Assembly (NCBI GenBank): GCA_035353335.1
Contig: DAOPZJ010000020.1
Coordinates: forward strand, 1-42,224
DNA from: Oscillospiraceae bacterium
Lineage (GTDB): Bacteria > Bacillota > Clostridia > Oscillospirales > JAKOTC01
Length of the DNA: 42,224 nucleotides
Direction of reading: 5' to 3'
Below are positions 25,764 through 33,625 of this stretch, one piece after another. The position numbers and the translations under genes were made by a program. The notes under the pieces were generated by a model. It did no database searches and was not told the DNA's origin. It worked only from the letters and a program-made list of their open reading frames with translations. Each line of letters starts with the position of its first letter. The stretch's first letter is position 1.

Positions 25764-26795
25764 ATGCATGTTCGAAATACGAAAGGATTATTGAAATTTT
25801 TGTCCGTAGTCATCGCGCTTGCCGTCATTGTCGCGGCGCGAAATCCACTCTGGGATTTCTCGAAGAAATTGGCTGTTGCCGCAGCCCGGCTGCAGGTACC
25901 GGCTGCTCCTGAAACCGTGGAAACCGCATTGACCGAGCCGTCGGAGGAATCCGAATTTTCTGATATCTCCGTACTCTCCGAGGTTTCGGAGCTCGGGGAT
26001 GACGGCCTTGATCCGATCGAGGAGACGCTGATGGGACTGACCGGCTCTGACGTCGAATGCGATGGCGTGACTTTATCCAATCTCACCGACGGGCGCACGA
26101 TCAACCTCGGTACCTATTTGGCACAGAAGCCGGTCATCGATGTGGTAAAAAACGGCAGGCCTCAGATTTTAATCATTCACACTCATACGACCGAGGGCTA
26201 TCTTCAGGAGGAGAGCGGGGCCTGCTCCTCCGACTATACGGGCCGTGAACTTGATCAGGATAAAAATATCGTCGCGGTCGGAACCGTGATCGCCGACGCG
26301 CTCAGCGAGGCCGGTATCAACACAATCCATATCACAGACATCTTTGATGATCCGGAATTTAACGGGGCTTATGACCGTTCTGCTGAAGCCGTCAAAAAAA
26401 TGCTGAAAAAATACTCTTCAATCGAGATGGTCATCGATGTCCACCGCGACAGCCTGTCAAATGCTGACGGTACGCGCGTCAAGCCGACAGCGGAGATCGA
26501 CGGCAAAAAAGCAGCGCAGGTGATGATTGTCGCCGGCTGCAACGAGGACGGAGCGCTCGAATTTTTGAATTGGCAATATAATCTGCGGCTCGATGTCCGT
26601 CTGCAGCAAGCAATGAACGAACTTTATCCCGGCCTTGCGCGCCCGATTTATTTCGTCGCGAGACGCTATAATATGCATCTGACTAAAAACTCAATGCTCG
26701 TCGAGTTCGGAACCGAAGTCAACACGCTCGGTGAAGCGTTGTATTCAGGGCGGCTTTTTGCAAATTCTCTTTTGAAAACCTTGGACGATTTATAA
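25764..26795 (+). CDS. spoIIP: Stage II sporulation protein P
   Basis: SpoIIP is a membrane-anchored amidase and endopeptidase that acts with SpoIID in engulfment. The 343-residue product has an N-terminal membrane helix (about 8-25), an acidic Ser/Glu-rich linker (about 50-90) and the catalytic domain with IIHTHTTEGY (His139, His141, Glu144), IDVHRDS (His227) and NSMLVEFGTEVNT. The start at 25764 follows GGGAGG by seven bases. It lies 98 bp after gpr; no terminator is seen between them. Confidence 0.92.
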   Translation: MHVRNTKGLLKFLSVVIALAVIVAARNPLWDFSKKLAVAAARLQVPAAPETVETALTEPSEESEFSDISVLSEVSELGDDGLDPIEETLMGLTGSDVECDGVTLSNLTDGRTINLGTYLAQKPVIDVVKNGRPQILIIHTHTTEGYLQEESGACSSDYTGRELDQDKNIVAVGTVIADALSEAGINTIHITDIFDDPEFNGAYDRSAEAVKKMLKKYSSIEMVIDVHRDSLSNADGTRVKPTAEIDGKKAAQVMIVAGCNEDGALEFLNWQYNLRLDVRLQQAMNELYPGLARPIYFVARRYNMHLTKNSMLVEFGTEVNTLGEALYSGRLFANSLLKTLDDL

Positions 26796-26858
26796 AAATT
26801 ATTACACCATGTTTCTATTTATTTGACATCTTCATTTGTCCTCGCTGCGGAGATAATA

Positions 26859-26929
26859 AATTCGTTCTGTCATGCAGCAACGAATTGATTGACAGTGTGA
26901 ATTAATTTAAGTTTCGAATTTATAAATTC
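26859..26929. repeat. Two nearby inverted repeats built on AATTCG/CGAATT
   Basis: AATTCGTT at 26859-26866 pairs with AACGAATT at 26879-26886, and CGAATTTATAAATTCG at 26914-26929 is a perfect 16-bp palindrome. They lie in the AT-rich gap upstream of the deacetylase gene. They may be operators or leader hairpins; no promoter match is strong enough to decide. Confidence 0.45.
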
Positions 26930-26970
26930 GTCTTTAAAATTAATATTAAGCCGTGAGGTGAAAATGATTG

Positions 26971-27720
26971 ATGTTTAAAAAACTGATTTTAAGTATATTC
27001 CTGATTTCTGTCCTTCCGGCTCAGGGCCTTTCGAGCCAGGGACTCAGTTGGTACCCGAACAGGATCAAAGGCGTTCCGATTCCGTCCGTAATGCCCGAAG
27101 CGAGCGCTTTTTTCAATAAATACAATGCCGTCTTTATGGGCAATTCAACTGAAAAAAAGATATACCTGACCTTCGACTCGGGATACGAAAATGGCTGTAC
27201 GGCCATAATTTTGTCGACACTCAAGCAAAAAGGCGTCAAGGCTGCCTTCTTCCTGGATGGCAACTACCTGCGCCGGAATCCCGGGCTGGTCAGAGAGATG
27301 GCTGCGGACGGACACCTGATCTGCAATCATACGCTCAAACACCCGGATATGGCCAAATTCACTGATTTTGAGTTATACAAGATGCAGCTGCTCGAATGGG
27401 AGGCGCTTGCCCAGCAGGTCGGGGTCAAAACCTCACCGATTTACCGTCCGCCATCGGGCCGCTTCTCCGAACTGACCCTCTCCTTTGACAAAGAACTCGG
27501 ATATAAAACGGTGTTTTGGAGCGCTGCTTATGCCGACTGGGACCCCGCCAAGCAAATTCCGGAGCAGAAGGCCCTTACGATCATAAAAGAGCGTACCCAC
27601 AACGGCGCGATTGTGCTTCTTCATTCGGTCTCAGCAACCAATGCCGCAATTCTGGGTGCCTATATCGATTGGCTTGTCTCGGAAGGCTATTCTTTCGGCT
27701 CACTCAACGAGTTTCTGTAA
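26971..27720 (+). CDS. pdaA: PdaA-like polysaccharide deacetylase (spore cortex)
   Basis: PdaA-type enzymes deacetylate N-acetylmuramic acid so that muramic delta-lactam forms in the spore cortex. The 249-residue product has a signal peptide (about 1-19), motif 1 TFDSGYENG with Asp69, the metal-binding pair NHTLKHPD (His120, His124), RPPSGRFSE (159-167), FWSAAYADWD and LLHSVSATNA. The SGYENG form of motif 1, rather than the common DDG, is typical of PdaA. GAGGTG lies upstream; ATG at 26971 is used, with TTG at 26968 possible. It follows spoIIP by 175 bp, in line with a sporulation role. Confidence 0.88.
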   Translation: MFKKLILSIFLISVLPAQGLSSQGLSWYPNRIKGVPIPSVMPEASAFFNKYNAVFMGNSTEKKIYLTFDSGYENGCTAIILSTLKQKGVKAAFFLDGNYLRRNPGLVREMAADGHLICNHTLKHPDMAKFTDFELYKMQLLEWEALAQQVGVKTSPIYRPPSGRFSELTLSFDKELGYKTVFWSAAYADWDPAKQIPEQKALTIIKERTHNGAIVLLHSVSATNAAILGAYIDWLVSEGYSFGSLNEFL

Positions 27721-27802
27721 AAATGCAAGGATGCACCCATATGCGTTTGTATGTTCTGACATCATGGTGCAGGCCGCCTCATTAAGATCTTTAACCCAAA
27801 AA

Positions 27803-27835
27803 CAAACCGCCGAGTGTTTTCACACGCGGCGGTTT
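27803..27835 (-). terminator. Hairpin with T-tract on the minus strand
   Basis: A strong stem (27803-27812 with 27826-27835, extended inward) about 80 bp after the deacetylase stop. TTTTT follows on the minus strand only, so as an intrinsic terminator it faces leftward, although no minus-strand gene lies to its right before 29056. It may still block 3' decay of the pdaA transcript. Confidence 0.5.
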
Positions 27836-27940
27836 GCAAATGGCTAAAATACCAATAACATCCTGCTATTTCTTAATCTTTTCTGCTTTTCAGTTGAAAA
27901 ACTTCACTATTCCGTTACACAAAAAACCTCATAAAAAATA

Positions 27941-27969
27941 TTGCCAACAGCGAAAAATTATGGTACACT
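27941..27969 (+). promoter_or_regulatory. Sigma-A promoter of the sortase gene
   Basis: TTGCCA (27941-27946), a 17-bp spacer ending in TGG and TACACT (27964-27969), an extended -10 form. The start codon is 30 bp downstream. Confidence 0.7.
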
Positions 27970-27998
27970 TTTCACTAAGCTCGCTATTGGAGGTTTCT

Positions 27999-28931
27999 AT
28001 GACATCTGAGGTGAAGTGTCGATTCTCACGGGATTTTTTTGCAAAAGCTGCCATGCTTGCAGTGCTGGCCGCTGCGTTCGCGCTGTTCGGCTGCGGTGAA
28101 AAGACCCTGCCGGCAAGCATCCCGACCGAGTTGCCGAAAATGGCTCCCATCGACACCCTGACGAATCTTGACCTCGACCCCGCTTACTGTGCGCCTCAAA
28201 CCGAAGCGCTGGCTCTGACCGAACAGCTGACCGCCAAGGCAAAGTCCCTCCAGCTCGAACCGACTCCGACCAAAGTGGTTAAGGCGTCTTCTTCGGGTTC
28301 TTCCGGCTCCTCATCCAGGCCAGGCATTTCCACGCTGAAAGGCATGACGCTCGACCAAATCTATAAAATCAACAAAGACATCTACGGCAAAGTCCGGGTT
28401 CCGGGTGCGGGAATCTATGAGCTGGTCGTTTTGACGAAAAACGAATTGGATTATTACCGCTATAATTTTTATAAAGTCTATGACCGCTACGGCACGATTT
28501 TTGCCGACAATCAGACCCACCGCGACTCCCTTGACCGCAACACTGTGCTGTACGGCCACAATCGAGGAATGTATTCGCAAAACTACAAGATGTTCGGAAC
28601 GCTGACCTATTTCCGCAGCAAGAGTTTCACCAAAGACAATCCCTATATCTATCTCGAGACCTTCCACGGCAATTATAAGTTCCAGATCTTTTCGGTGCAG
28701 CTGCGCGAGGACTATATCCCCGCTGACCGTTATATCGAAAACTATATGCGCACCGACTTCGGCACCGATGAGCAGATGGCCGAATACCTCAACGTCATGA
28801 AGTCAAAATCGATGTTTGATACGGGAGTGAGTGTCTCCGGTTCCGATTACATCATCACGCTCGTCACCTGTGTCTATGATTTTGAAGGCGCTAAGCTCGT
28901 CGTCATGGGCAAACTGATCGGAAAGTATTGA
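27999..28931 (+). CDS. Class B sortase-like transpeptidase
   Basis: Sortases attach surface proteins to the cell wall. The 310-residue product has an N-terminal hydrophobic signal (about 13-31) ending in a lipobox-like LFGC (Cys32), a Ser/Gly-rich spacer (about 96-107), and a class B sortase domain. His187 in LYGHN and Cys291 in TLVTC are the catalytic His and Cys. The residue before LVVMGKL, where the catalytic Arg normally sits, is Lys299. GGAGG precedes the ATG at 27999; a longer reading from 27834 crosses the promoter. No sorting-signal substrate is seen nearby. It is monocistronic. Confidence 0.85.
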   Translation: MTSEVKCRFSRDFFAKAAMLAVLAAAFALFGCGEKTLPASIPTELPKMAPIDTLTNLDLDPAYCAPQTEALALTEQLTAKAKSLQLEPTPTKVVKASSSGSSGSSSRPGISTLKGMTLDQIYKINKDIYGKVRVPGAGIYELVVLTKNELDYYRYNFYKVYDRYGTIFADNQTHRDSLDRNTVLYGHNRGMYSQNYKMFGTLTYFRSKSFTKDNPYIYLETFHGNYKFQIFSVQLREDYIPADRYIENYMRTDFGTDEQMAEYLNVMKSKSMFDTGVSVSGSDYIITLVTCVYDFEGAKLVVMGKLIGKY

Positions 28932-28983
28932 TTATAAAAGCCGAAAGGGCAGTGCGCAGTTAAAAATAAAAATATAGTGACAT

Positions 28984-29018
28984 AAACGCGGGGGCATAAA
29001 ACAGCCACCCGCGTTTTT
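28984..29018 (+). terminator. Intrinsic terminator of the sortase gene
   Basis: A 12-bp stem with one bulged A (28984-28995 with 29004-29016) followed by a run of Ts. It lies between the convergent sortase and decarboxylase genes and may also slow the leftward transcript, but the T-tract favours the plus strand. Confidence 0.85.
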
Positions 29019-29055
29019 AATGTTATTGCCTTGTATAAAAAAGTCTTCTCTGTTT

Positions 29056-30192
29056 TCACGAACCGAACAAGGACAGTAAAACACCGGCAGCGACCGCCGA
29101 GCCGATGACACCGGCTACGTTCGGGCCGATGGCATGCATTAGAAGCCAGTTTGCCGGATTTGCCTTTTGCCCTTCGATATGAGAAACCCGTGCCGCCATC
29201 GGAACCGCAGAAACACCTGCCGATCCGATCAGAGGATTGACCTTGCCTTTGGAAAGCCAGCACATCAGTTTTCCTAGTAATAAGCCGCCGACGGTGCTGA
29301 AGATGAATGCTAGCAGCCCCAACCCGATGATCTTCAATGTCTCGGGGCGCAGGAAAGTCTCTGCTTTTGCTGTTGCTCCGACCGTAACGCCGAGGAAAAT
29401 TGTAACGATATTAATCAAGGCGTTCTGTGCCGTATCCGATAACCGCCCCACGACTCCGGATTCCTTGAACAGGTTACCGAGCATCAGCATTCCGATCAAC
29501 GGCGCGACCGAGGGGAGAAGCAGTACACATAAAACGGTGACAATGATCGGGAAACAAATTTTTTCTGTTTTGGAAACCGGCCGGAGCTGCGTCATAACGA
29601 CTTCGCGTTCTTTTTTTGTCGTCAGCGCACGCATAAGCGGCGGTTGAATCAACGGAATCAGCGCCATATAGGAATATGCGGCGATCGCAATCGCGGGAAG
29701 CAGTTCCGGTGCCAATTTGGTCGTCAGATAAATAGCGGTCGGACCGTCAGCGCCGCCGATGATCGCAATGGATGCCGCATCGCCCGGTTTGAAGCCCAAC
29801 GCCGCCGCGAGTACAAAGGCGACGGCAATGCCGAACTGAGCGCCCGCACCCATAAATATACTGCTCGGCCGGGCGATCAGCGGGCCGAAATCCGTCATCG
29901 CCCCGATTCCGAGGAAGATTAACGACGGGTAGATCCCCAATTTAACGCCCTGGTACAAATAATACAAAAGCCCTCCCGTCTGGCTATCCGTCGCCTCACC
30001 CATCAGACCGGCCAGCGGCAGATTGGCAAGCAGCATTCCGAAAGCAATCGGAAGCAGCAAAAGCGGTTCGAACTTTTTGACGACGGCAAGATAAATCAAT
30101 ATAAAAGAGACAGCAATCATAATGAGATGCCCCCAACTCAGGGCAGCGAAACCCGAACTCTCCCACAGATCCCTCAAAGCATCAACAAACAT
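29056..30192 (-). CDS. Sodium-translocating decarboxylase, beta subunit
   Basis: Membrane subunit that decarboxylates carboxybiotin and exports sodium ions in oxaloacetate, methylmalonyl-CoA or glutaconyl-CoA decarboxylase complexes. The 378-residue product has about nine or more hydrophobic helices. The key motif GGADGPTAIYLT carries Asp149, equivalent to the sodium-binding Asp of Klebsiella OadB, and the C-terminal half has GSAGVSAVPMAARV and LLMHAIGPNVAGVIGSA. The substrate cannot be told from this subunit. It follows the small gamma-like subunit by 24 bp; the alpha (carboxyltransferase) and biotin-carrier genes are not in the window. Confidence 0.93.
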   Translation of the reverse strand: MFVDALRDLWESSGFAALSWGHLIMIAVSFILIYLAVVKKFEPLLLLPIAFGMLLANLPLAGLMGEATDSQTGGLLYYLYQGVKLGIYPSLIFLGIGAMTDFGPLIARPSSIFMGAGAQFGIAVAFVLAAALGFKPGDAASIAIIGGADGPTAIYLTTKLAPELLPAIAIAAYSYMALIPLIQPPLMRALTTKKEREVVMTQLRPVSKTEKICFPIIVTVLCVLLLPSVAPLIGMLMLGNLFKESGVVGRLSDTAQNALINIVTIFLGVTVGATAKAETFLRPETLKIIGLGLLAFIFSTVGGLLLGKLMCWLSKGKVNPLIGSAGVSAVPMAARVSHIEGQKANPANWLLMHAIGPNVAGVIGSAVAAGVLLSLFGS

Positions 30193-30216
30193 AATAACCT
30201 CCCCGTAATTTTTTGA

Positions 30217-30375
30217 CTATTTATTCTCGGGCGCCGCAGAATCTTTATTCTTGGTCCCGCCGATTTTCGACATCACCAGCGAAAACAGTTTAATGCAGAC
30301 ATAAAGGCCTAAAAGGACCGCGAAAACCACCGCCATCAAAAACAACGCGTCACCGATACTCTCGAATACAGACAT
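30217..30375 (-). CDS. OadG-like gamma subunit of sodium-pumping decarboxylase
   Basis: A 52-residue protein with one membrane helix (about 8-28) and a hydrophilic Lys/Pro-containing tail, as in OadG-type subunits that help assemble the decarboxylase. The start at 30375 has AAGGAGG seven bases upstream; the longer reading from 30429 runs through the leader hairpin and is rejected. It sits directly upstream of the beta subunit and directly downstream of a leader with a terminator, which would control both genes. Confidence 0.82.
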   Translation of the reverse strand: MSVFESIGDALFLMAVVFAVLLGLYVCIKLFSLVMSKIGGTKNKDSAAPENK

Positions 30376-30388
30376 ACAAAACCTCCTT

Positions 30389-30432
30389 AAAAAATAAAAT
30401 AGGGCAGCGACTTCAAAGCGAAGCCCCACCCT
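30389..30432 (-). terminator. Leader terminator (attenuator) before the decarboxylase genes
   Basis: On the minus strand a 13-bp stem with one bulge (30432-30420 with 30414-30401) around a GCTTT loop is followed by a 12-base U-rich tract (30400-30389) that touches the AAGGAGG ribosome binding site. A terminator placed this way, 14 bases before the start codon of the gene it precedes, suggests conditional termination. Confidence 0.8.
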
Positions 30433-30489
30433 AAGCTACAGATCTTGAAAACAGCACCGCCAACGATGGCTGTCCAACCGGAAAGACCT
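30433..30489 (-). promoter_or_regulatory. Structured leader, candidate riboswitch aptamer
   Basis: Upstream of the terminator the minus-strand RNA can form a 7-bp helix (30489-30483 with 30446-30440) enclosing a hairpin (30473-30469 with 30455-30451, or GCCA/TGGC at 30470-30467 and 30462-30459). The loop bases CCATC (30469-30465) can pair with GGTGG (30430-30426) in the 5' arm of the terminator, which would compete with it. The sodium-pump genes downstream make a sodium-sensing (Na+-I, formerly DUF1646) riboswitch worth testing. I cannot confirm the class. Confidence 0.5.
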
Positions 30490-30504
30490 ATTCAATTATG
30501 CCCA

Positions 30505-30533
30505 ATTTTACTGCGTTTTAAAATCAATATCAA
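30505..30533 (-). promoter_or_regulatory. Sigma-A promoter of the decarboxylase leader
   Basis: Minus-strand TTGATA (30533-30528), a 17-bp spacer and TAAAAT (30510-30505). Transcription would start near 30498, giving a leader of about 120 bases before the gamma subunit. Confidence 0.7.
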
Positions 30534-30575
30534 TCCTTTTTAATTAAATTATAATGGACTTATCTTTAATCTTTT

Positions 30576-31151
30576 TTATAACCCGACCGTCTCAATAAAT
30601 TCACGGATCACTCTGTTTCTGTCTTTCGACATCTCATAATACGGCAGACCGTACTTTCTGCACTGTCCCCGTAATAAACAGCTCTGCTCGACCATATCGG
30701 CACAACCCATTCTCAACTCATCTTCGGGTTTATTATATGTATATTCCTCCGGCGTATCGTATTTTTTCAACAGAGCATACCGTTCTTCGGACGTGACATC
30801 CGCCGTGATGAAATAGAAAATATCACAAAAAGCCGGGTCGATATATTTTACAAAATCCTCAGGCAATAACTGATAAACGTCGATCACAAGCCCACGTTCG
30901 TATTTTTCATATTCTTCGCTTGCAAACATGGCATTGATGAAAGGCGCGATTTTGCCGCTGATGGTATATAACTTATCAATAGAAGATCGATTGGCATAGG
31001 TGTCAATTCCGAGCTGCGGAAAACAACGCTCAAACCCCGCGTTGACCGCATCAAAACAGAGATGCTGGTAGCCGTATTTTTGGGCGAGCAGATGCGCGGC
31101 GGTAGTCTTTCCGGCGCGCGGCACTCCCGCAATAATGATATTCTTTTTCAA
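30576..31151 (-). CDS. P-loop nucleotide kinase-like ATPase
   Basis: A 191-residue cytoplasmic protein with an N-terminal P-loop GVPRAGKTT (9-17) followed by AAHLLAQKYGYQHLCFD, an arrangement typical of small kinases of the AAA/adenylate-kinase-like fold. DIFYFIT followed by ADVTSEERYALL resembles the kinase segment near the lid. I do not recognise a specific family. Its start overlaps the nadC stop by 4 bp (ATGA), so translation is coupled to NAD synthesis; a role in nucleoside or pyridine metabolism is only inference. It is the last gene of the glgP run. Confidence 0.75.
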   Translation of the reverse strand: MKKNIIIAGVPRAGKTTAAHLLAQKYGYQHLCFDAVNAGFERCFPQLGIDTYANRSSIDKLYTISGKIAPFINAMFASEEYEKYERGLVIDVYQLLPEDFVKYIDPAFCDIFYFITADVTSEERYALLKKYDTPEEYTYNKPEDELRMGCADMVEQSCLLRGQCRKYGLPYYEMSKDRNRVIREFIETVGL

Positions 31152-31981
31152 AACCGAAGGGAAATATCCATTGCTTTGACTGTGTGGGTCAGCGCCCCCA
31201 TCGATATCAAATCCACACCGGTCGCCGCAACTTGAGAAAGGTCCTTCTCATCCATATTGCCGCTGGCTTCGGTCAGCGCTTTTCCGTCGACAATGCGCAC
31301 CGCGTCGGCCATCTGCTGCAAATCCATGTTGTCGAGCATGATGATGTCGGCCTTGACCGCGAGCGCCTCGCGTAACATCTCTTCGTTTTCGACTTCAACC
31401 TCAATCTTCAGCGTGTGCGGAGCGTTCGCCCGTGCGGCGTTTACCGCAGACGCAATACTCCCTGCCGCTTTGATGTGATTATCCTTAATTAAAACACCGT
31501 CGGCAAGATTGAAACGGTGGTTGCTTCCTCCGCCGACCTTGACCGCGTATTTTTCAAACACCCGAAGACCCGGTGTGGTCTTGCGCGTATCAACGATTTT
31601 CGCTTTGGTTCCCGCGACTTTGGCAACACACCCGGCGGTGTAGGTTGCGATGCCCGACAGATGCTGTAAAAAGTTCAACGATACCCGCTCGGCGGACAGC
31701 AGCGAAGCTGCGAACCCGCTGACAATCGCAATGATATCGCCCTTTTTCACTTTGTCCCCGTCACAGATGTTCGGCGTAAAAGTGGTACGGCTGTCAACGG
31801 CAGCAAACACAGCCCGAACCACATCGAGTCCGCAGATTACACCGTCCTGCTTGGCAATAAAGCTGCCGCTCGCAGTCATGTCTTCGGGTATCGTGGCGCG
31901 TGTGGTGATATCTCCGGTGCCGATATCTTCGGCGAGTGCCGCCCGAACACTTGCTTCAACGATATTCCTGTCGAGTTTCAT
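31148..31981 (-). CDS. nadC: Quinolinate phosphoribosyltransferase
   Basis: Converts quinolinate and PRPP to nicotinate mononucleotide and CO2 in de novo NAD synthesis. The 277-residue product has EDIGTGDITT (19-27 region), the DTRKTTPGLR segment (131-140) for substrate phosphate, GGGSNHRFNLAD (150-161) and KDNHI (166-170). The start at 31981 follows AAAGGAG. It lies 83 bp after nadB; a gap hairpin is noted at 32023. nadA is not in the window. Confidence 0.95.
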   Translation of the reverse strand: MKLDRNIVEASVRAALAEDIGTGDITTRATIPEDMTASGSFIAKQDGVICGLDVVRAVFAAVDSRTTFTPNICDGDKVKKGDIIAIVSGFAASLLSAERVSLNFLQHLSGIATYTAGCVAKVAGTKAKIVDTRKTTPGLRVFEKYAVKVGGGSNHRFNLADGVLIKDNHIKAAGSIASAVNAARANAPHTLKIEVEVENEEMLREALAVKADIIMLDNMDLQQMADAVRIVDGKALTEASGNMDEKDLSQVAATGVDLISMGALTHTVKAMDISLRF

Positions 31982-32022
31982 GGTGTTGACTCCTTTCGCG
32001 TCGTCCGCCACATAATTACATC

Positions 32023-32053
32023 TGTAGAGCGGACATAGGCATCCCACTCTACA
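32023..32053. other. Inverted repeat between nadB and nadC
   Basis: TGTAGAG (32023-32029) pairs with CTCTACA (32047-32053), with a further GGA/TCC pair inside. It may act in mRNA processing or partial termination between nadB and nadC. No clear U-tract follows on the minus strand. Confidence 0.4.
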
Positions 32054-32064
32054 TTATTTTATAA

Positions 32065-33594
32065 TCAATTATCTGTCCGATAATGCGCCCCGATGCTTTC
32101 TTTGCGCGAAATCGCCGCAGTTAAAATCGCCTCGGCGACCGTCAGCATGTTCACCGTCTCGGTACCCCTGACGGATGAGAGATCATAACCGGCCAACTGC
32201 TCCCGAATTGTGACGACAAGCCCGAGCGCTTCTCCCATATCTTTGCCGTTGCGTAAGATGCCGCATTTCTTGGTCATCGCCACACGGATCTGGCTGCGCA
32301 GTGTGTGCAGATCGAGATCGCACGGGGTAAGATTTTGCGGTTCGGGCAGAATCGGTTGATGCTGCGGCCGGCTGTTCTTGCTGATGTGCAATGCGCATCG
32401 TCTGCCGAATACAATACATTCCAGAAGCGAATTCGAAGCCAGCCGGTTAGCGCCGTGCACGCCGGTGCAGGAGGCCTCGCCGACGCTGTAAAGCCCCGGC
32501 GTATTGGTCGCGCCGTCAAGGTCGGTCTTTACTCCACCCATGAAATAATGCTGCACCGGGATGACCGGAATCCAGTTGACCGCGATGTCGATGTCATAGT
32601 CCATGCATTCAGCGTAAATGGTCGGAAAACGCTTCTGCAAAAATTCGCGGCTCTTTGAAGTGATATCGAGATAGACATTCGGAAGATCGTATTTTTGCAT
32701 CTGCATAATGATTGCCCGTGAGACCACGTCACGCGGGGCGAGATCCGCCATCGGATGAACGTCTTTCATAAACGCCTCCCAGCGGCGGTTGCGCAGCACA
32801 GCGCCCTCACCGCGCAGCGCTTCGGAGATCAGAAAATACCGGCCGCCTGCACCCGGGTGAATCAGCGCGGTCGGGTGAAACTGGACAAACTCCATGTTAT
32901 CCACTTTTGCCCCGGCCCGAATGGCTGCCGCAATCCCGTCGCCGGTGGCGGCGATGGCATTGGTGCTGTTGCGGTAGATCCTGCCGATTCCGCCCGATGC
33001 AATCACGGCGTTCGGCGTTTTGATGAGGATATTCTCTCCGTCTTTTTCGATCAGTATTCCCGCGACCCCGCCGTCCGTTCCTTCGACGATGTCGATGAGC
33101 ATGGCGCGGTCTAAAATCGTAATATTGCTCCGCTCATGAACACGGGCAAGCAGCGTATCGGTCATATGCTTGCCGGTAGCGTCGCCGCCGCAGTGTAAAA
33201 TACGGTTGCAGCAATGCGCGCCTTCGCGGGTGATCGAAAGTTTGCCCTGTGCGTCCTTGTCGAACGGCACGCCGAGGTCGGCCAGCCGAACCATGTTTTC
33301 GGGTCCCTCGGACACGAGCGTCATCACGGCTTTTTCATCACAGATGCCCGCCCCGGCGACCAGCGTGTCATGCACGTGATTTTCGACGCTGTCTTCTTTC
33401 AGCGTGACTGAGGCGATGCCGCCCTGGGCGTGAATGGAGTTTGACTCCTCCTCGCCGAATTTATTCAAAATAACAACCCGCAGCTTCTCGTCTATGTTCA
33501 ATGCGCAGTAAAGTCCCGCGACGCCCATTCCGATGATTGCGACGTCGAATTCCAATGTCGTCCCGGGTGTTTTTTTACAATACAGATACTTCAT
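32065..33594 (-). CDS. nadB: L-aspartate oxidase
   Basis: FAD enzyme oxidising L-aspartate to iminoaspartate, first step of NAD synthesis; in an anaerobe fumarate is the likely electron acceptor. The 509-residue product has the FAD-binding GMGVAGLYCAL (22-32), SNSIHAQGGIA, HFMGG-like QHYFMGGVKTD and the substrate loop HGANRLASNSLLE. Fumarate reductase flavoproteins are related, but HCGGDATG and the nadC neighbour favour NadB. A GTGGA-type ribosome binding site is weak. The gene follows the E2-like protein by 31 bp. Confidence 0.94.
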   Translation of the reverse strand: MKYLYCKKTPGTTLEFDVAIIGMGVAGLYCALNIDEKLRVVILNKFGEEESNSIHAQGGIASVTLKEDSVENHVHDTLVAGAGICDEKAVMTLVSEGPENMVRLADLGVPFDKDAQGKLSITREGAHCCNRILHCGGDATGKHMTDTLLARVHERSNITILDRAMLIDIVEGTDGGVAGILIEKDGENILIKTPNAVIASGGIGRIYRNSTNAIAATGDGIAAAIRAGAKVDNMEFVQFHPTALIHPGAGGRYFLISEALRGEGAVLRNRRWEAFMKDVHPMADLAPRDVVSRAIIMQMQKYDLPNVYLDITSKSREFLQKRFPTIYAECMDYDIDIAVNWIPVIPVQHYFMGGVKTDLDGATNTPGLYSVGEASCTGVHGANRLASNSLLECIVFGRRCALHISKNSRPQHQPILPEPQNLTPCDLDLHTLRSQIRVAMTKKCGILRNGKDMGEALGLVVTIREQLAGYDLSSVRGTETVNMLTVAEAILTAAISRKESIGAHYRTDN

Positions 33595-33625
33595 TGATTT
33601 TCCACTTCTTCCGGTTTTCGCTTGA

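Noticed and set aside
26964..26978. Four-codon upstream reading frame overlapping the pdaA start
   Set aside because: It ends almost at once and shares the same ribosome binding site; most likely chance.
27834..27998. Longer N-terminus for the sortase
   Set aside because: It crosses the terminator-like hairpin and the promoter; GGAGG supports the start at 27999.
30376..30429. Longer N-terminus for the OadG-like protein
   Set aside because: It would translate the terminator hairpin; the AAGGAGG site fits the start at 30375.
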